Shown: piece after piece, positions 51,863 to 59,998 of the stretch | Layout of the letters: every line of letters begins with the position of its first letter | Position numbering within the stretch: the first letter of the stretch is position 1 | Position numbers and translations under genes: made by a program | DNA from: JAHEJE01 sp965216335 | Lineage (GTDB): Bacteria; Pseudomonadota; Alphaproteobacteria; Rhizobiales; Aestuariivirgaceae | Direction of reading: 5' to 3' | DNA length: 64,000 bases | Assembly (NCBI GenBank): GCA_965216335.1 | Contig: OZ244154.1 | Coordinates: 744,001-808,000, forward strand | Notes under the pieces: model-generated | What the model saw: the letters and a program-made list of their open reading frames with translations, nothing else | What the model was told of the DNA's origin: nothing | Databases searched by the model: none

Positions 51863-52022
51863 AGCACTTTCCGATCATATGGGATCACTTGATGGAGCCA
51901 AATTCGTTCATATGGCAGGCGCGGTGCGCAGCACGATGCGGTGCATCGGGCAAGCACCGCAGCGCACCAGATGGGCGAATTTGGCTCCATCAAGTGATCC
52001 CATATGATCGGAAAGTGCTCTA
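51860..52022. repeat. 163-bp palindromic MITE-like element
   Basis: Two perfect 47-base inverted arms (51860-51906 and 51976-52022) bracket a 69-base centre whose outer part is itself imperfectly complementary, so the whole unit can fold as one long hairpin. The outer ends are TAGAGCACTTTCCGATCATA and its complement, and both borders end in TA, as with TA-targeting IS630/mariner-type elements. It has no coding capacity. It supplies the stop codon of the gene on its left and ends 10 bases before the start of the gene on its right. Confidence 0.9.
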
Positions 52023-52032
52023 GGTCCGGACC

Positions 52033-52965
52033 GTGCCCTTCACCGGCGCCGTGGCCTGGATGTCGCGCCGCGGCACGTGGATCCTGCCGGCGGGCGTGGT
52101 GTTGGGGCTAGTCTGGCAGGACTTCGCTGCCGTCATGCGCCCTGCCCTTCCGTTCAGCGTGTTCGCCATGCTGACGCTGTTGCTGACCAGGCTGGACCTG
52201 ACCGAGACCTTCGCCCACTTCCGCAAGCCCCGGCTGATTTTCGCTGCACTCGTCTGGGCGCTGATCCTGGTGCCGGTCTTGATGTATGCCGTTCTGGCCA
52301 TCTGGCCGGCGAGTGACGGGCTTCGCCTGGCGCTGATCATTTACGCCACCTCGCCGCCGAACTTTTCAACCGCTGCGCTAGCCTGGATGTTCGGTCTCGA
52401 CGGCAACCTGGCGTTGGTGTTCACGCTCTCGGCAATCGGTCTGCACCCCGTCGTCACTCCAGCGTTCACCGGCCTGATGACCGACGGTGCCGCCGGCCTG
52501 ACCGCCACCGAGCTGGGCCTGCGGCTCGCGGCATTGATCGGCGCGGCCGGAGTGGCCTCACTAGTGCTCAGATGGCTGATCCCGCAAGAGGCCATTCGGC
52601 GCGGCGGCACCGCATTCGATGCTGCACACATCATTATCATGCTGGTCTTCGCTGTCGCACTGATGGACGGCATCGCCGCACGTATTGCTGCCGAACCGGT
52701 GTTCGCGCTTCAATTGATCGTCCTGAGCTTTGCCCTGCACATCGTCATCAACGTCGTCAGCTTTTTCACACTGCGCGTTCTGGCCGGCATCAAGTCGGCG
52801 GCGACGCTTGCCTACTGCAACGGCGGGCGCAACATCGCCATCGCCATGAGCGTGCTTGGCTCCAGCGCGCCGGACGACGCCTGGCTGTTCTTCGCCATGC
52901 TGCAGTTCCCGATCTACATCCTGCCGATGCTCATGCAGCCGGTGTATCGCAAAGTGCTTGGGTAG
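52033..52965 (+). CDS. Bile acid:sodium symporter (BASS/SBF-like) family transporter
   Basis: The 310-residue protein has nine to ten hydrophobic segments and family features such as MRPALPFSVFAMLTLLLTRL, LIIYATSPPNFSTAALAWMF and the helix-break region LAYCNGGRNIAIAMSVLG. The last resembles the substrate site of SBF-like carriers (ArsB-like Acr3 and PanS relatives). The substrate is unknown. The start is GTG at 52033, 10 bases past the palindromic element, so its promoter or leader may be influenced by that element. Confidence 0.82.
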   Translation: MPFTGAVAWMSRRGTWILPAGVVLGLVWQDFAAVMRPALPFSVFAMLTLLLTRLDLTETFAHFRKPRLIFAALVWALILVPVLMYAVLAIWPASDGLRLALIIYATSPPNFSTAALAWMFGLDGNLALVFTLSAIGLHPVVTPAFTGLMTDGAAGLTATELGLRLAALIGAAGVASLVLRWLIPQEAIRRGGTAFDAAHIIIMLVFAVALMDGIAARIAAEPVFALQLIVLSFALHIVINVVSFFTLRVLAGIKSAATLAYCNGGRNIAIAMSVLGSSAPDDAWLFFAMLQFPIYILPMLMQPVYRKVLG

Positions 52966-53004
52966 ACGAAGCTCCCGCTCCCCTCGCGCGAGAGGGGGAC
53001 TTCG

Positions 53005-54087
53005 TCACCCGTCGTAGTCGACGACGACTTTGTCCGTCTTGGGATGCGACTGGCAGGTGAGGATGTAGCCCGCTTCGATCTCGTCTGGTTCGAGACCGTA
53101 GACGATATCCATGTCGACCTCACCCTCGACAAGCCTGGCCCGGCAGGTGCAGCACACACCGCCCTTGCAGGCGAACGGTACATCGATCTTGGCGTCATGC
53201 GCCACATCGAGGATCGGCGCGCCCTGGAAAGGTACGGCGATGCGCGTGCGAATGCCGCGCAGGATCACGTCGACTTCGGCCTTACGCCCGTCCGGCTTTG
53301 CGGCACCGTTCCCGCCCGGCCTGAGGGTGCCGGCCACCGGCCGCTCGCCAAAACTCTCGATCCTGATGCGGTCTTCCGGGATGCCGAGTGCCAGGAGCGC
53401 CGCCTTGCCGCCATCCATGACCGGACCGGGGCCGCAAATGAAGGCCCAGTCGATCCCGCCGACATCACACAGTGTCGAAACCAGTTCGGAAATCTTTTCT
53501 TCGGTCAGCATCCCGGCAAACAGCGGAATGTCCGGGATTTCGTCGGACAGGACATGAAAAACCTGCAAACGGGAGAGATACAGGTCTTTCAGATCATCCA
53601 GCGCCTCGCGGAAAATGATGTCCCGGCCACGCCGGTTGCCGTAGATCAGGGTGACCGCCGATTTCGGTTCACTGGCCATAATGGTACGGATGTTGGAGAT
53701 TACCGGCGTGATGCCAGATCCCCCGGCAATGAACAGATAGGATTTCGCGCCGTCCGGCTCCAGCGGCGCATTGAACCGCCCCATCGGCCCCATGACGTCA
53801 AGCGCGTCGCCTGCCTTCAGCACATCGTTGATATAGCCGGAGAACCGGCCCTCCTGCAGACGCTTGACGCACACCCTCAGTTCGCCGCTGTCAGGCGCAA
53901 CACACACCGAGTACGGTCGGCGCAATTCCTCGCCATTCACCGTGGCGCGCAGGGTCAGGTATTGGCCTTGTGTGAACCGGTAGGCCTCCGCCAGATCGCC
54001 CGGCACCGTGAACGCCACCGACGTGGCATCATCGGTTTCCTTGCGCACCTCCCTAACGGTGAGGCTATGGAACTCGGGACGCGGCAT
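53005..54087 (-). CDS. paaE: Phenylacetyl-CoA epoxidase reductase subunit PaaE
   Basis: The 360-residue protein passes electrons from NADPH to the PaaABC oxygenase. It has an FNR-type FAD domain (RFTQGQYLTLRATVNGEEL, RRPYSVCVAP), an NAD-binding domain (FIAGGSGITPVISNIRTIM, CGPGPVMDGG) and a C-terminal plant-type 2Fe-2S domain with FACKGGVCCTCRARLVEG and the fourth Cys in ILTCQSHP. It is the last gene of paaABCDE on the minus strand. Confidence 0.95.
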   Translation of the reverse strand: MPRPEFHSLTVREVRKETDDATSVAFTVPGDLAEAYRFTQGQYLTLRATVNGEELRRPYSVCVAPDSGELRVCVKRLQEGRFSGYINDVLKAGDALDVMGPMGRFNAPLEPDGAKSYLFIAGGSGITPVISNIRTIMASEPKSAVTLIYGNRRGRDIIFREALDDLKDLYLSRLQVFHVLSDEIPDIPLFAGMLTEEKISELVSTLCDVGGIDWAFICGPGPVMDGGKAALLALGIPEDRIRIESFGERPVAGTLRPGGNGAAKPDGRKAEVDVILRGIRTRIAVPFQGAPILDVAHDAKIDVPFACKGGVCCTCRARLVEGEVDMDIVYGLEPDEIEAGYILTCQSHPKTDKVVVDYDG

Positions 54088-54099
54088 GGCTCTGCAACC

Positions 54100-54591
54100 T
54101 CAAATGCATTTGAAATAGTCGAATGGTTCCCGGCAGGCGTTGCAGCGCCACAACGACTTGCAAGCCGTGGAGCCGAATTCCGACACCATTGCCGTATCGC
54201 GCGCGCTGCAATGCGGACAGCAAACCGGTTCGTGTTCGGCGAACAATGCACGTTTGCCGGCTTTGCCCACGGGCGGCGCGATGCCGAAAGCGCGCAGGTT
54301 CTCCCGGCCCTCGGGCGTGATCCAGTCCGTCGTCCAAGCCGGCGATTTGGCTGTCGTCAACCGCGCTTCGGCAAAACCCGCTCCATTGAGCGCGGCGCGC
54401 ACGTTGGCCTCGATCTGCTGGCTTGCCGGACAGCCGGAATAGGTTGGCGTGATGATGACCTCGTAGCGCCCGCTCTCCTCGCGTACCTCTCGCACAATCC
54501 CCAGGTCGACCACCGATATGACCGGGATTTCCGGGTCCATGACACCGTACAGGGCCTGCCAGATCGCGTGCATCGCCGGCTTGCTCACCAC
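54100..54591 (-). CDS. paaD: Phenylacetyl-CoA epoxidase assembly protein PaaD
   Basis: The 163-residue protein has the MIP18/DUF59 fold (YGVMDPEIPVISVVDLGIV, PTYSGCPASQQIEANVRAA) and a C-terminal zinc-ribbon with VCCPHCSARDT and RCNACREPFDYFKC. It is needed for maturation of the oxygenase complex, probably through iron-sulfur or diiron assembly. It overlaps paaC by 7 bases and precedes paaE by 12. Confidence 0.94.
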   Translation of the reverse strand: MVSKPAMHAIWQALYGVMDPEIPVISVVDLGIVREVREESGRYEVIITPTYSGCPASQQIEANVRAALNGAGFAEARLTTAKSPAWTTDWITPEGRENLRAFGIAPPVGKAGKRALFAEHEPVCCPHCSARDTAMVSEFGSTACKSLWRCNACREPFDYFKCI

Positions 54592-55367
54592 GTCGCCCCC
54601 GGATCCGACCGGGCCACGACCTGCATTTCGCCGACAATGTAGCTCAGGCGTTCACCATGCTGGCCCTGCCGTCCGCCCGTGGGCGCCCAATCATCATCTG
54701 GAATTGTTAACGTGGCACGCGAAAAAACCTCTCCAACAGTTTCAAGCCATTGCGATTTCAAAGCAGATACGTCGGGGAAAACTCCTGCAGCAGCCAAACG
54801 GTTGTCCACATCGTCGGCGGCAAACATGTCGTGCACATAGGGCCACAGCGCATTCAGTCCCGTGACGGCCCGGTGATGGCTTTCTTCAGTACCATCGCCG
54901 AGCCGCACGGCCCACTCCCCAGTGTGTCTCACATGGTAGGCCATTTCCTTGTGCGCCTTGCCGGCAATCGCCGCCAGCTCGCTGTCAGTCGAGTCGCACA
55001 TGGCCTCGAATATAAGGTCAGCATAGACCGCGTAAAGGAACTGACGCAACATCGTCTGGGCAAAATCGCCGTTCGGCTGCTCGACCAGCAGACAGCTGCG
55101 GAACTCGTGCGGCTGGCGAAAAAAGGCCAGGTCGTCCTCAGTGCGCCCGGCGCCCTCGACCCGTCCGGCATAGTCAAGCAGGAACCGTGCCTGGCCGATC
55201 AGATCAAGCGCCTGGTTCTGCACCGCGATGTCGAGTTCCACCGTCGGCCCGCGCGAAATCCAGTCCGACAACTGCTGGCTGAGAATCAGCGCGCTGTCGC
55301 CAAGCCGAAGGATACCCTCGAACAGGTCAGCCTTGTCGACCGCAGGCACTGCCTCCACCGCAGCCAT
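54585..55367 (-). CDS. paaC: Phenylacetyl-CoA epoxidase structural subunit PaaC
   Basis: The product of about 260 residues is a ferritin-like helical protein with the PaaC segments LRLGDSALILSQQLSDWIS, IAVQNQALDLIGQARFLLDY, FFRQPHEFRSCLLVEQPNGD and HVRHTGEWAVRLGDGTEESH. It pairs with catalytic PaaA in the (AC)2 core. The ATG at 55367 is 2 bases past the paaB stop. A GTG at 55379 would overlap paaB. Confidence 0.94.
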   Translation of the reverse strand: MAAVEAVPAVDKADLFEGILRLGDSALILSQQLSDWISRGPTVELDIAVQNQALDLIGQARFLLDYAGRVEGAGRTEDDLAFFRQPHEFRSCLLVEQPNGDFAQTMLRQFLYAVYADLIFEAMCDSTDSELAAIAGKAHKEMAYHVRHTGEWAVRLGDGTEESHHRAVTGLNALWPYVHDMFAADDVDNRLAAAGVFPDVSALKSQWLETVGEVFSRATLTIPDDDWAPTGGRQGQHGERLSYIVGEMQVVARSDPGATW

Positions 55368-55369
55368 GC

Positions 55370-55660
55370 CTAGAGGCACTCCACATCGTCTGGGACTTCA
55401 TAAAATGTCGGATGCCGGTAGACCTTGCTGTCGGCAGGGTCGAACAGTTCGCCCTTGTCCTGCGGCGCCGAAGCGGTAATGGCGGCACTTTCCACCACCC
55501 AGATCGACGTGCCTTCGCTGCGCCGGGTGTAGACGTCACGGGCATTTTCCAGCGCCATCTTGGCATCCGCCGCGTGCAGGCTGCCCGCATGAACATGCGA
55601 CAGCCCCTGCTTGGAGCGGATAAAGACCTCATAGAGCGGCCAGTCTTGCGTTGCACTCAT
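55370..55660 (-). CDS. paaB: Phenylacetyl-CoA epoxidase subunit PaaB
   Basis: The 96-residue protein has the PaaB fold segments WPLYEVFIRSKQGLSHVHAG, SLHAADAKMALENARDVYT and the RRSEGTSIWVVESAAITAS stretch, ending with FYEVPDDVECL. PaaB bridges PaaAC heterodimers and is essential for activity. The ATG at 55660 lies 1 base after the paaA stop. A longer frame upstream overlaps paaA and is not used. Confidence 0.94.
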   Translation of the reverse strand: MSATQDWPLYEVFIRSKQGLSHVHAGSLHAADAKMALENARDVYTRRSEGTSIWVVESAAITASAPQDKGELFDPADSKVYRHPTFYEVPDDVECL

Positions 55661-55661
55661 G

Positions 55662-56624
55662 TCAGGCGGCCCTTTCCTGCTTTCGCGCGCGCTCCTTGGC
55701 AGCAAAGGCGCTGGCCGCCTCGCGCACCCACGCGCCGTCCTCATGCGCCCGGTTGCGTTGCGCCAGGCGTTGCCGGTTGCATGGCCCATGCCCCTTGACC
55801 ACGGTCCAGAATTCATCCCAGTCGATCGGTCCGATGTCATAGTGGCCGGTATCTTCGTTGAATCTGAGATCGGGATCAGGGATCGTCAGACCCAATGCCT
55901 CGCACTGCTTGATCGTCATGTCGATGAACTTCTGGCGCAACTCGTCGTTGGAAAACCGTTTGATTTTCCAGGCCATGTTCTGGCTGGAATGCACGCTGTC
56001 GGCATCGGACGGGCCGAACATCATCACCGCCGGCCACCACCAGCGATTGAGCGCATCCTGGGCCATGGCTTTTTGCTTCGCCGTGCCCTTGGTCAGCGCC
56101 ATCATCAGTTCGAAACCCTGGCGCTGATGGAAGCTTTCCTCCTTGCAGATGCGGATCATCGCCCGGGCGTAAGGACCAAAGGAACAACGGCACAACGGGA
56201 TCTGGTTGATGATCGCCGCCCCGTCGACCAGCCACCCGATGCAGCCGACATCGGCCCATGTCAGCGTCGGATAGTTGAAAATCGAAGAGTATTTCGCCTT
56301 GCCGGACATCAGATCGGCTTCCATCTGGTTGCGGGTCACACCAAGGGTCTCAGCCGCTGAATACAGATACAACCCGTGCCCGGCCTCGTCCTGCACTTTG
56401 GCCAGCAGTATGGCCTTGCGTCTGAGGCTTGGCGCACGCGAAATCCAGTTGCCCTCAGGCTGCATCCCGATCACTTCGGAATGAGCATGCTGGGAAATTT
56501 GCCGGACAAGCGTCTTGCGGTAACCCGCCGGCATCCAGTCCTTCGGCTCCACCTTGCCGTCAGCCGCCACATGCGCATCGAACGCCTGCTGGCGGACCTG
56601 ATCAGCCACGTCAATTGCTGCCAT
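55662..56624 (-). CDS. paaA: Phenylacetyl-CoA epoxidase catalytic subunit PaaA
   Basis: The 320-residue catalytic subunit epoxidises phenylacetyl-CoA. Its diiron ligands are visible in LAKVQDEAGHGLYLYSA (ExxH) and ICKEESFHQRQGFELMMA (ExxH). The N-terminal segments RKTLVRQISQHAHSEVIGM and EGNWISRAPSLRRKAILL are typical of PaaA. The Met at 56624 follows GGAGAGG, and the upstream in-frame Met is not conserved. It is the first gene of the paaABCDE operon. Confidence 0.96.
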   Translation of the reverse strand: MAAIDVADQVRQQAFDAHVAADGKVEPKDWMPAGYRKTLVRQISQHAHSEVIGMQPEGNWISRAPSLRRKAILLAKVQDEAGHGLYLYSAAETLGVTRNQMEADLMSGKAKYSSIFNYPTLTWADVGCIGWLVDGAAIINQIPLCRCSFGPYARAMIRICKEESFHQRQGFELMMALTKGTAKQKAMAQDALNRWWWPAVMMFGPSDADSVHSSQNMAWKIKRFSNDELRQKFIDMTIKQCEALGLTIPDPDLRFNEDTGHYDIGPIDWDEFWTVVKGHGPCNRQRLAQRNRAHEDGAWVREAASAFAAKERARKQERAA

Positions 56625-56681
56625 ACGACCTCTCCGTTTGATGTCGGCCCTTATGACACAATTCTGGCCGCAACTCAAAGA

Positions 56682-56697
56682 ATTCTGTATCACGAAT
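56682..56697. promoter_or_regulatory. Candidate PaaX-type operator upstream of paaA
   Basis: On the minus strand the site reads ATTCGTGATACAGAAT, with ATTC/GAAT symmetry. It shares GTGATAC with a site upstream of paaI at 57271-57287. It lies about 60 bases before the paaA start. Assignment to PaaX rests on context only. Confidence 0.4.
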
Positions 56698-56737
56698 GCC
56701 TGGGCGCATCCCACGGGACAACAGCAAACCAGGCGGA

Positions 56738-57154
56738 CTATCTAACCTTGGCCCACTTCTGGCCCTTGCAGATCAGCCCACCGAGCACGCAGCCGGACAA
56801 CTTGATCGCCCGGGCACTCAGCACCTTGACCTTGCCGGAATAGGTCTTGCCGTCCTTGGGATTGTACAGGCGGCCGGCATAGCCCTTGCCGGCCTTCTTC
56901 ATGCCTGAGAACAACCTGATGCCGACCAGCCGGCGCGATCGTTTGGCTGGATCCGGATTCTTGATGTCCTTGCCTTTCGCGCCCCCGACCACTTTGCCGC
57001 AATAAGACCCACCACACCGGTAAATTTTGACCAGCCAACCACCCTCGGTGCGCCAGGTGCCGTTCAGTTCGCCCGCTTTGACAGATGGTGCGGAAATCGA
57101 GATTGCCGCGCCGAACACCACGGCCAGAAGAAGAGATTTGATGTGCATTTCCAT
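56738..57154 (-). CDS. DUF2147 family periplasmic protein
   Basis: The 138-residue protein has a signal peptide (MEMHIKSLLLAVVFGAAISI, cut near VKA) and the DUF2147 core: ELNGTWRTEGGWLVKIYRCG, GSYCGKVVGGAKGKDIKNPD, and LYNPKDGKTYSGKVKVLS with a paired Cys near the end. Members are small secreted beta proteins of unknown function. It sits inside the divergent paa region but has no known role in phenylacetate breakdown. Starts at 57154 and 57148 are both possible; AAGGGGG lies before the first. Confidence 0.85.
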   Translation of the reverse strand: MEMHIKSLLLAVVFGAAISISAPSVKAGELNGTWRTEGGWLVKIYRCGGSYCGKVVGGAKGKDIKNPDPAKRSRRLVGIRLFSGMKKAGKGYAGRLYNPKDGKTYSGKVKVLSARAIKLSGCVLGGLICKGQKWAKVR

Positions 57155-57270
57155 CGCCCCCTTTGTTTGCGTTGAGATGCCGGCAAATTCGCTGTCGGCC
57201 CGGTGCAGATTATCATTCCTCGGCAACCAAGGCCAAACCAAACAAGATACACAACTTGCTGCGAACAGGT

Positions 57271-57287
57271 AATGATCGTATCACATT
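57271..57287. promoter_or_regulatory. Candidate PaaX-type operator upstream of paaI
   Basis: The site reads AATGATCGTATCACATT on the plus strand, an AATG/CATT palindrome containing TGAT-CGT-ATCA. In reverse complement it shares GTGATAC with the site upstream of paaA. It lies 34 bases before the paaI start. Confidence 0.4.
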
Positions 57288-57320
57288 GGCAGTATCCAAC
57301 CTTGGGAACAGCCGCAAAAA

Positions 57321-57746
57321 ATGTCTGATGATGCGCAAAAACTGGCCGAAGCCTGCGCAAAAAAGATGCTGCAATACGATGATACCAGCAACGGCCTCGG
57401 TATGAAACTGATCAGCATCGCGCCTGGAAAGGCCACGATGACGATGCAGGTGCGCGATGACATGGTGAACGGCCACGGCACTTGCCACGGCGGCTACATC
57501 TTCACATTTGCCGATTCCACCTTTGCGTTTTCGTGCAACACGTACAATCAACTGACTGTCGCGGCCTCAGCCGAGATATCATTTCTCAGCCCCGTTCACG
57601 CCGGCGATACCCTGACGGCACATGGTGAGGAAGTCTACCGCAAAGGGCGCAACGGCATTTACGACATCCAAGTAACGCGCAAAGATGGCGAGCTGGTCGC
57701 TGCATTTCGCGGCAAGTCGCGCAGCTTGAAAGACACGATCATCTGA
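57321..57746 (+). CDS. paaI: Hydroxyphenylacetyl-CoA thioesterase PaaI
   Basis: The 141-residue hot-dog thioesterase has the PaaI active-site segment VNGHGTCHGGYIFTFADST and FLSPVHAGDTLTAHGEEV. It releases CoA from dead-end ring-hydroxylated phenylacetyl-CoA intermediates. It is the first gene of the plus-strand paaIKX unit and is divergent from the DUF2147 and paaA genes. Confidence 0.92.
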   Translation: MSDDAQKLAEACAKKMLQYDDTSNGLGMKLISIAPGKATMTMQVRDDMVNGHGTCHGGYIFTFADSTFAFSCNTYNQLTVAASAEISFLSPVHAGDTLTAHGEEVYRKGRNGIYDIQVTRKDGELVAAFRGKSRSLKDTII

Positions 57747-57761
57747 ATGGGGGAGTAAAGG

Positions 57762-59078
57762 ATGGCATTGAGAACAGCGCAGAACCTGGCCGCCGACCCG
57801 GCCAGCCTCGAGCCGATCGAAACCGCAAGCCGCGACGAAATTTCTGCTTTGCAGGTGCAACGGCTGCGCTGGTCGCTCAACCACGCCTACACCAACGTTC
57901 CTCACTACAAGAAGGCCTTCGATGCCAGGAAGGTCCATCCGGACGATCTGAACGATCTGTCAGACCTTGCCAAGTTCCCCTTCACCGTAAAGGACGACCT
58001 GCGCAAGAATTACCCCTTTGGTATGTTTGCCGTGCCGCGCGAACAGGTTGTGCGCATCCATGCGTCCTCCGGCACCACCGGCAAGCCGACGGTCGTTGGC
58101 TACACCGAGAATGACATCGCCATGTGGGCGAACTGCGTTGCCCGCTCCATGCGCGCATCCGGCGTCGTACCAGGCGATCTCGTTCATGTCTCATACGGCT
58201 ATGGCCTGTTCACCGGCGGCCTTGGAGCCCACTATGGCGCGGAGAAGATGGGCTGCACGGTGATCCCGGTATCGGGCGGCATGACGGCCCGCCAGGTCCA
58301 GTTGATCGTCGACTTCAAGCCGCGCGTCATCATGGTCACGCCATCCTACCTGCTCAATATTCTCGATGAGATGAAGGCTCAAAAGATCGACCCGAACGAC
58401 ACGGCACTGGAAATCGGCATTTTCGGTGCCGAACCGTGGACCAACGAAATGCGCCAGCAGATCGAGCAGCGCGCCCATATGCACGCTGTCGATATTTACG
58501 GACTTTCCGAGGTGGTCGGGCCCGGTGTCGCCAACGAATGCATCGAGACAAAGGATGGGCTGCACATCTGGGAGGATCACTTCTACCCGGAGATCATCGA
58601 TCCGGACACCGGAGAGGTTCTGCCGGACGGTGAACAGGGCGAACTGGTGTTTACGTCGCTCACCAAGGAGGCCTTTCCGATCATCCGGTACCGCACCCGC
58701 GACCTGACGCGCCTGCTGCCGGGTACGGCACGCAGCATGCGCCGCATGGAAAAGATTACCGGGCGTTCTGACGACATGCTGATCATCCGTGGCGTCAACA
58801 TGTTCCCGACCCAGGTTGAGGAAATCCTGGTCAACATTCCTGAGCTGTCGCCGCACTATCAGCTGGAGCTCTACAAAGATGGCAATATGGATGCCGTGAA
58901 AGTGCATGCCGAGTTGACGGGTCACGCTACACCGGATGTCTCGGAGGCCGCTGCCAAGGCTCTGCGAAGCAAGGTGCGGGATACAATCGGCGTTGCCGTC
59001 GAGCCGATCATTCACGAACCAGGCGGGATCGCCCGTTCGGAAGGCAAGGCCCAGCGCGTCGTTGACAACCGAAAATGA
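57762..59078 (+). CDS. paaK: Phenylacetate--CoA ligase PaaK
   Basis: The 438-residue AMP-forming ligase activates phenylacetate. The P-loop is RIHASSGTTGKPTVVGYTE. Other features are FGAEPWTNEMRQQIEQRA, DIYGLSEVVGPGVANEC, the RYRTRDLTRLL hinge region and GRSDDMLIIRGVNMFPTQVE near the C-terminal lid. Length and motifs match PaaK. It is followed by paaX with an ATGA overlap. Confidence 0.96.
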   Translation: MALRTAQNLAADPASLEPIETASRDEISALQVQRLRWSLNHAYTNVPHYKKAFDARKVHPDDLNDLSDLAKFPFTVKDDLRKNYPFGMFAVPREQVVRIHASSGTTGKPTVVGYTENDIAMWANCVARSMRASGVVPGDLVHVSYGYGLFTGGLGAHYGAEKMGCTVIPVSGGMTARQVQLIVDFKPRVIMVTPSYLLNILDEMKAQKIDPNDTALEIGIFGAEPWTNEMRQQIEQRAHMHAVDIYGLSEVVGPGVANECIETKDGLHIWEDHFYPEIIDPDTGEVLPDGEQGELVFTSLTKEAFPIIRYRTRDLTRLLPGTARSMRRMEKITGRSDDMLIIRGVNMFPTQVEEILVNIPELSPHYQLELYKDGNMDAVKVHAELTGHATPDVSEAAAKALRSKVRDTIGVAVEPIIHEPGGIARSEGKAQRVVDNRK

Positions 59079-59971
59079 CCGAACGCGATGCCGTTTCCGG
59101 CCTGGTTGCGACACTGGCGCCACGCGCCGGTCCGCTAATCATCACAGTGTTCGGCGACGCCATCGCACCGCGGTCGCGCGACATCTGGCTCGGCAGCCTG
59201 ATTGACATGATGGCCGAACTGGGCCTGTCGGAACGCCTGGTGCGCACCGGCGTGTACCGTTTGGCCCGCGAAGGCTGGCTGGAGAGCCGCTCACGCGGCC
59301 GCCGCAGCTACTATGCCCTGACGTCCAGCGGCACGACGATCTTTGCCGAGGCCGACGCCCGCATCTATGCCGCCCGCCCGCCGGACTGGGACGGCCGTTG
59401 GACATTGGTTCAGGCCTTGCCGCAAATGAATGCCGCACAAAGACAGGCCTTGCGCAAAGCGCTCACCTGGCAGGGCTTCGGTCAGCTGTCGTCGGGCCTG
59501 ATGGCCAAACCCCAGCGCCGCGATCCGAAAACCGCCCTCAAGGGTCTGGAAGACATTGCTCCGGCCGGTGGAGTTTCAGTGTTCAGCGCCTCGCTGGAGG
59601 AACTCGCCGGAACGGCCTGTCTGCCGGACGTTGCTGCGGCCGCCTGGGACCTGGCCGGGCTGAACACCGCCTATCAGGACTTTGCGGCGGCCTTCGCCCC
59701 ATTCGCCGACCAGATGCCGGCCACCCCGGCCCGCGCCTTTGCCCTGCGTATCGTGCTGATCCACGAGTATCGCCGCATCCTGCTGAAGGACCCGCAGCTC
59801 CCCCAGGCCCTGCTGCCGCAGGATTGGTCCGGCACGAAGGCCCGCGATCTTGCCGCCTGCCTCTACCGCGCCGTTGCGGTTTCCGCTGAAGCGTTCATCG
59901 CAGAAACCCTGGAAAACTGGCAAGGCCGCAACACGGACTTGCCGGACAGTCTGAAAAAGCGTTTTGCCTGA
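59075..59971 (+). CDS. paaX: Phenylacetic acid degradation repressor PaaX
   Basis: The 298-residue GntR-like regulator has an N-terminal winged helix (LIITVFGDAIAPRSRDIWLG, then SERLVRTGVYRLAREGWLES) and the PaaX middle and C-terminal domains (WDGRWTLVQALP, LIHEYRRILLKDPQLPQALL). PaaX represses paa operons and is released by phenylacetyl-CoA. It is translated from the ATGA overlap with paaK, so the repressor is produced together with the enzyme that makes its inducer. Confidence 0.93.
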   Translation: MTERDAVSGLVATLAPRAGPLIITVFGDAIAPRSRDIWLGSLIDMMAELGLSERLVRTGVYRLAREGWLESRSRGRRSYYALTSSGTTIFAEADARIYAARPPDWDGRWTLVQALPQMNAAQRQALRKALTWQGFGQLSSGLMAKPQRRDPKTALKGLEDIAPAGGVSVFSASLEELAGTACLPDVAAAAWDLAGLNTAYQDFAAAFAPFADQMPATPARAFALRIVLIHEYRRILLKDPQLPQALLPQDWSGTKARDLAACLYRAVAVSAEAFIAETLENWQGRNTDLPDSLKKRFA

Positions 59972-59998
59972 CGGGCGCGAAGCGTCTATCGTTTAGCA

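Noticed and set aside
53044..54642. Long plus-strand frame opposite paaE and paaD
   Set aside because: Shadow of the minus-strand genes; no recognisable domain.
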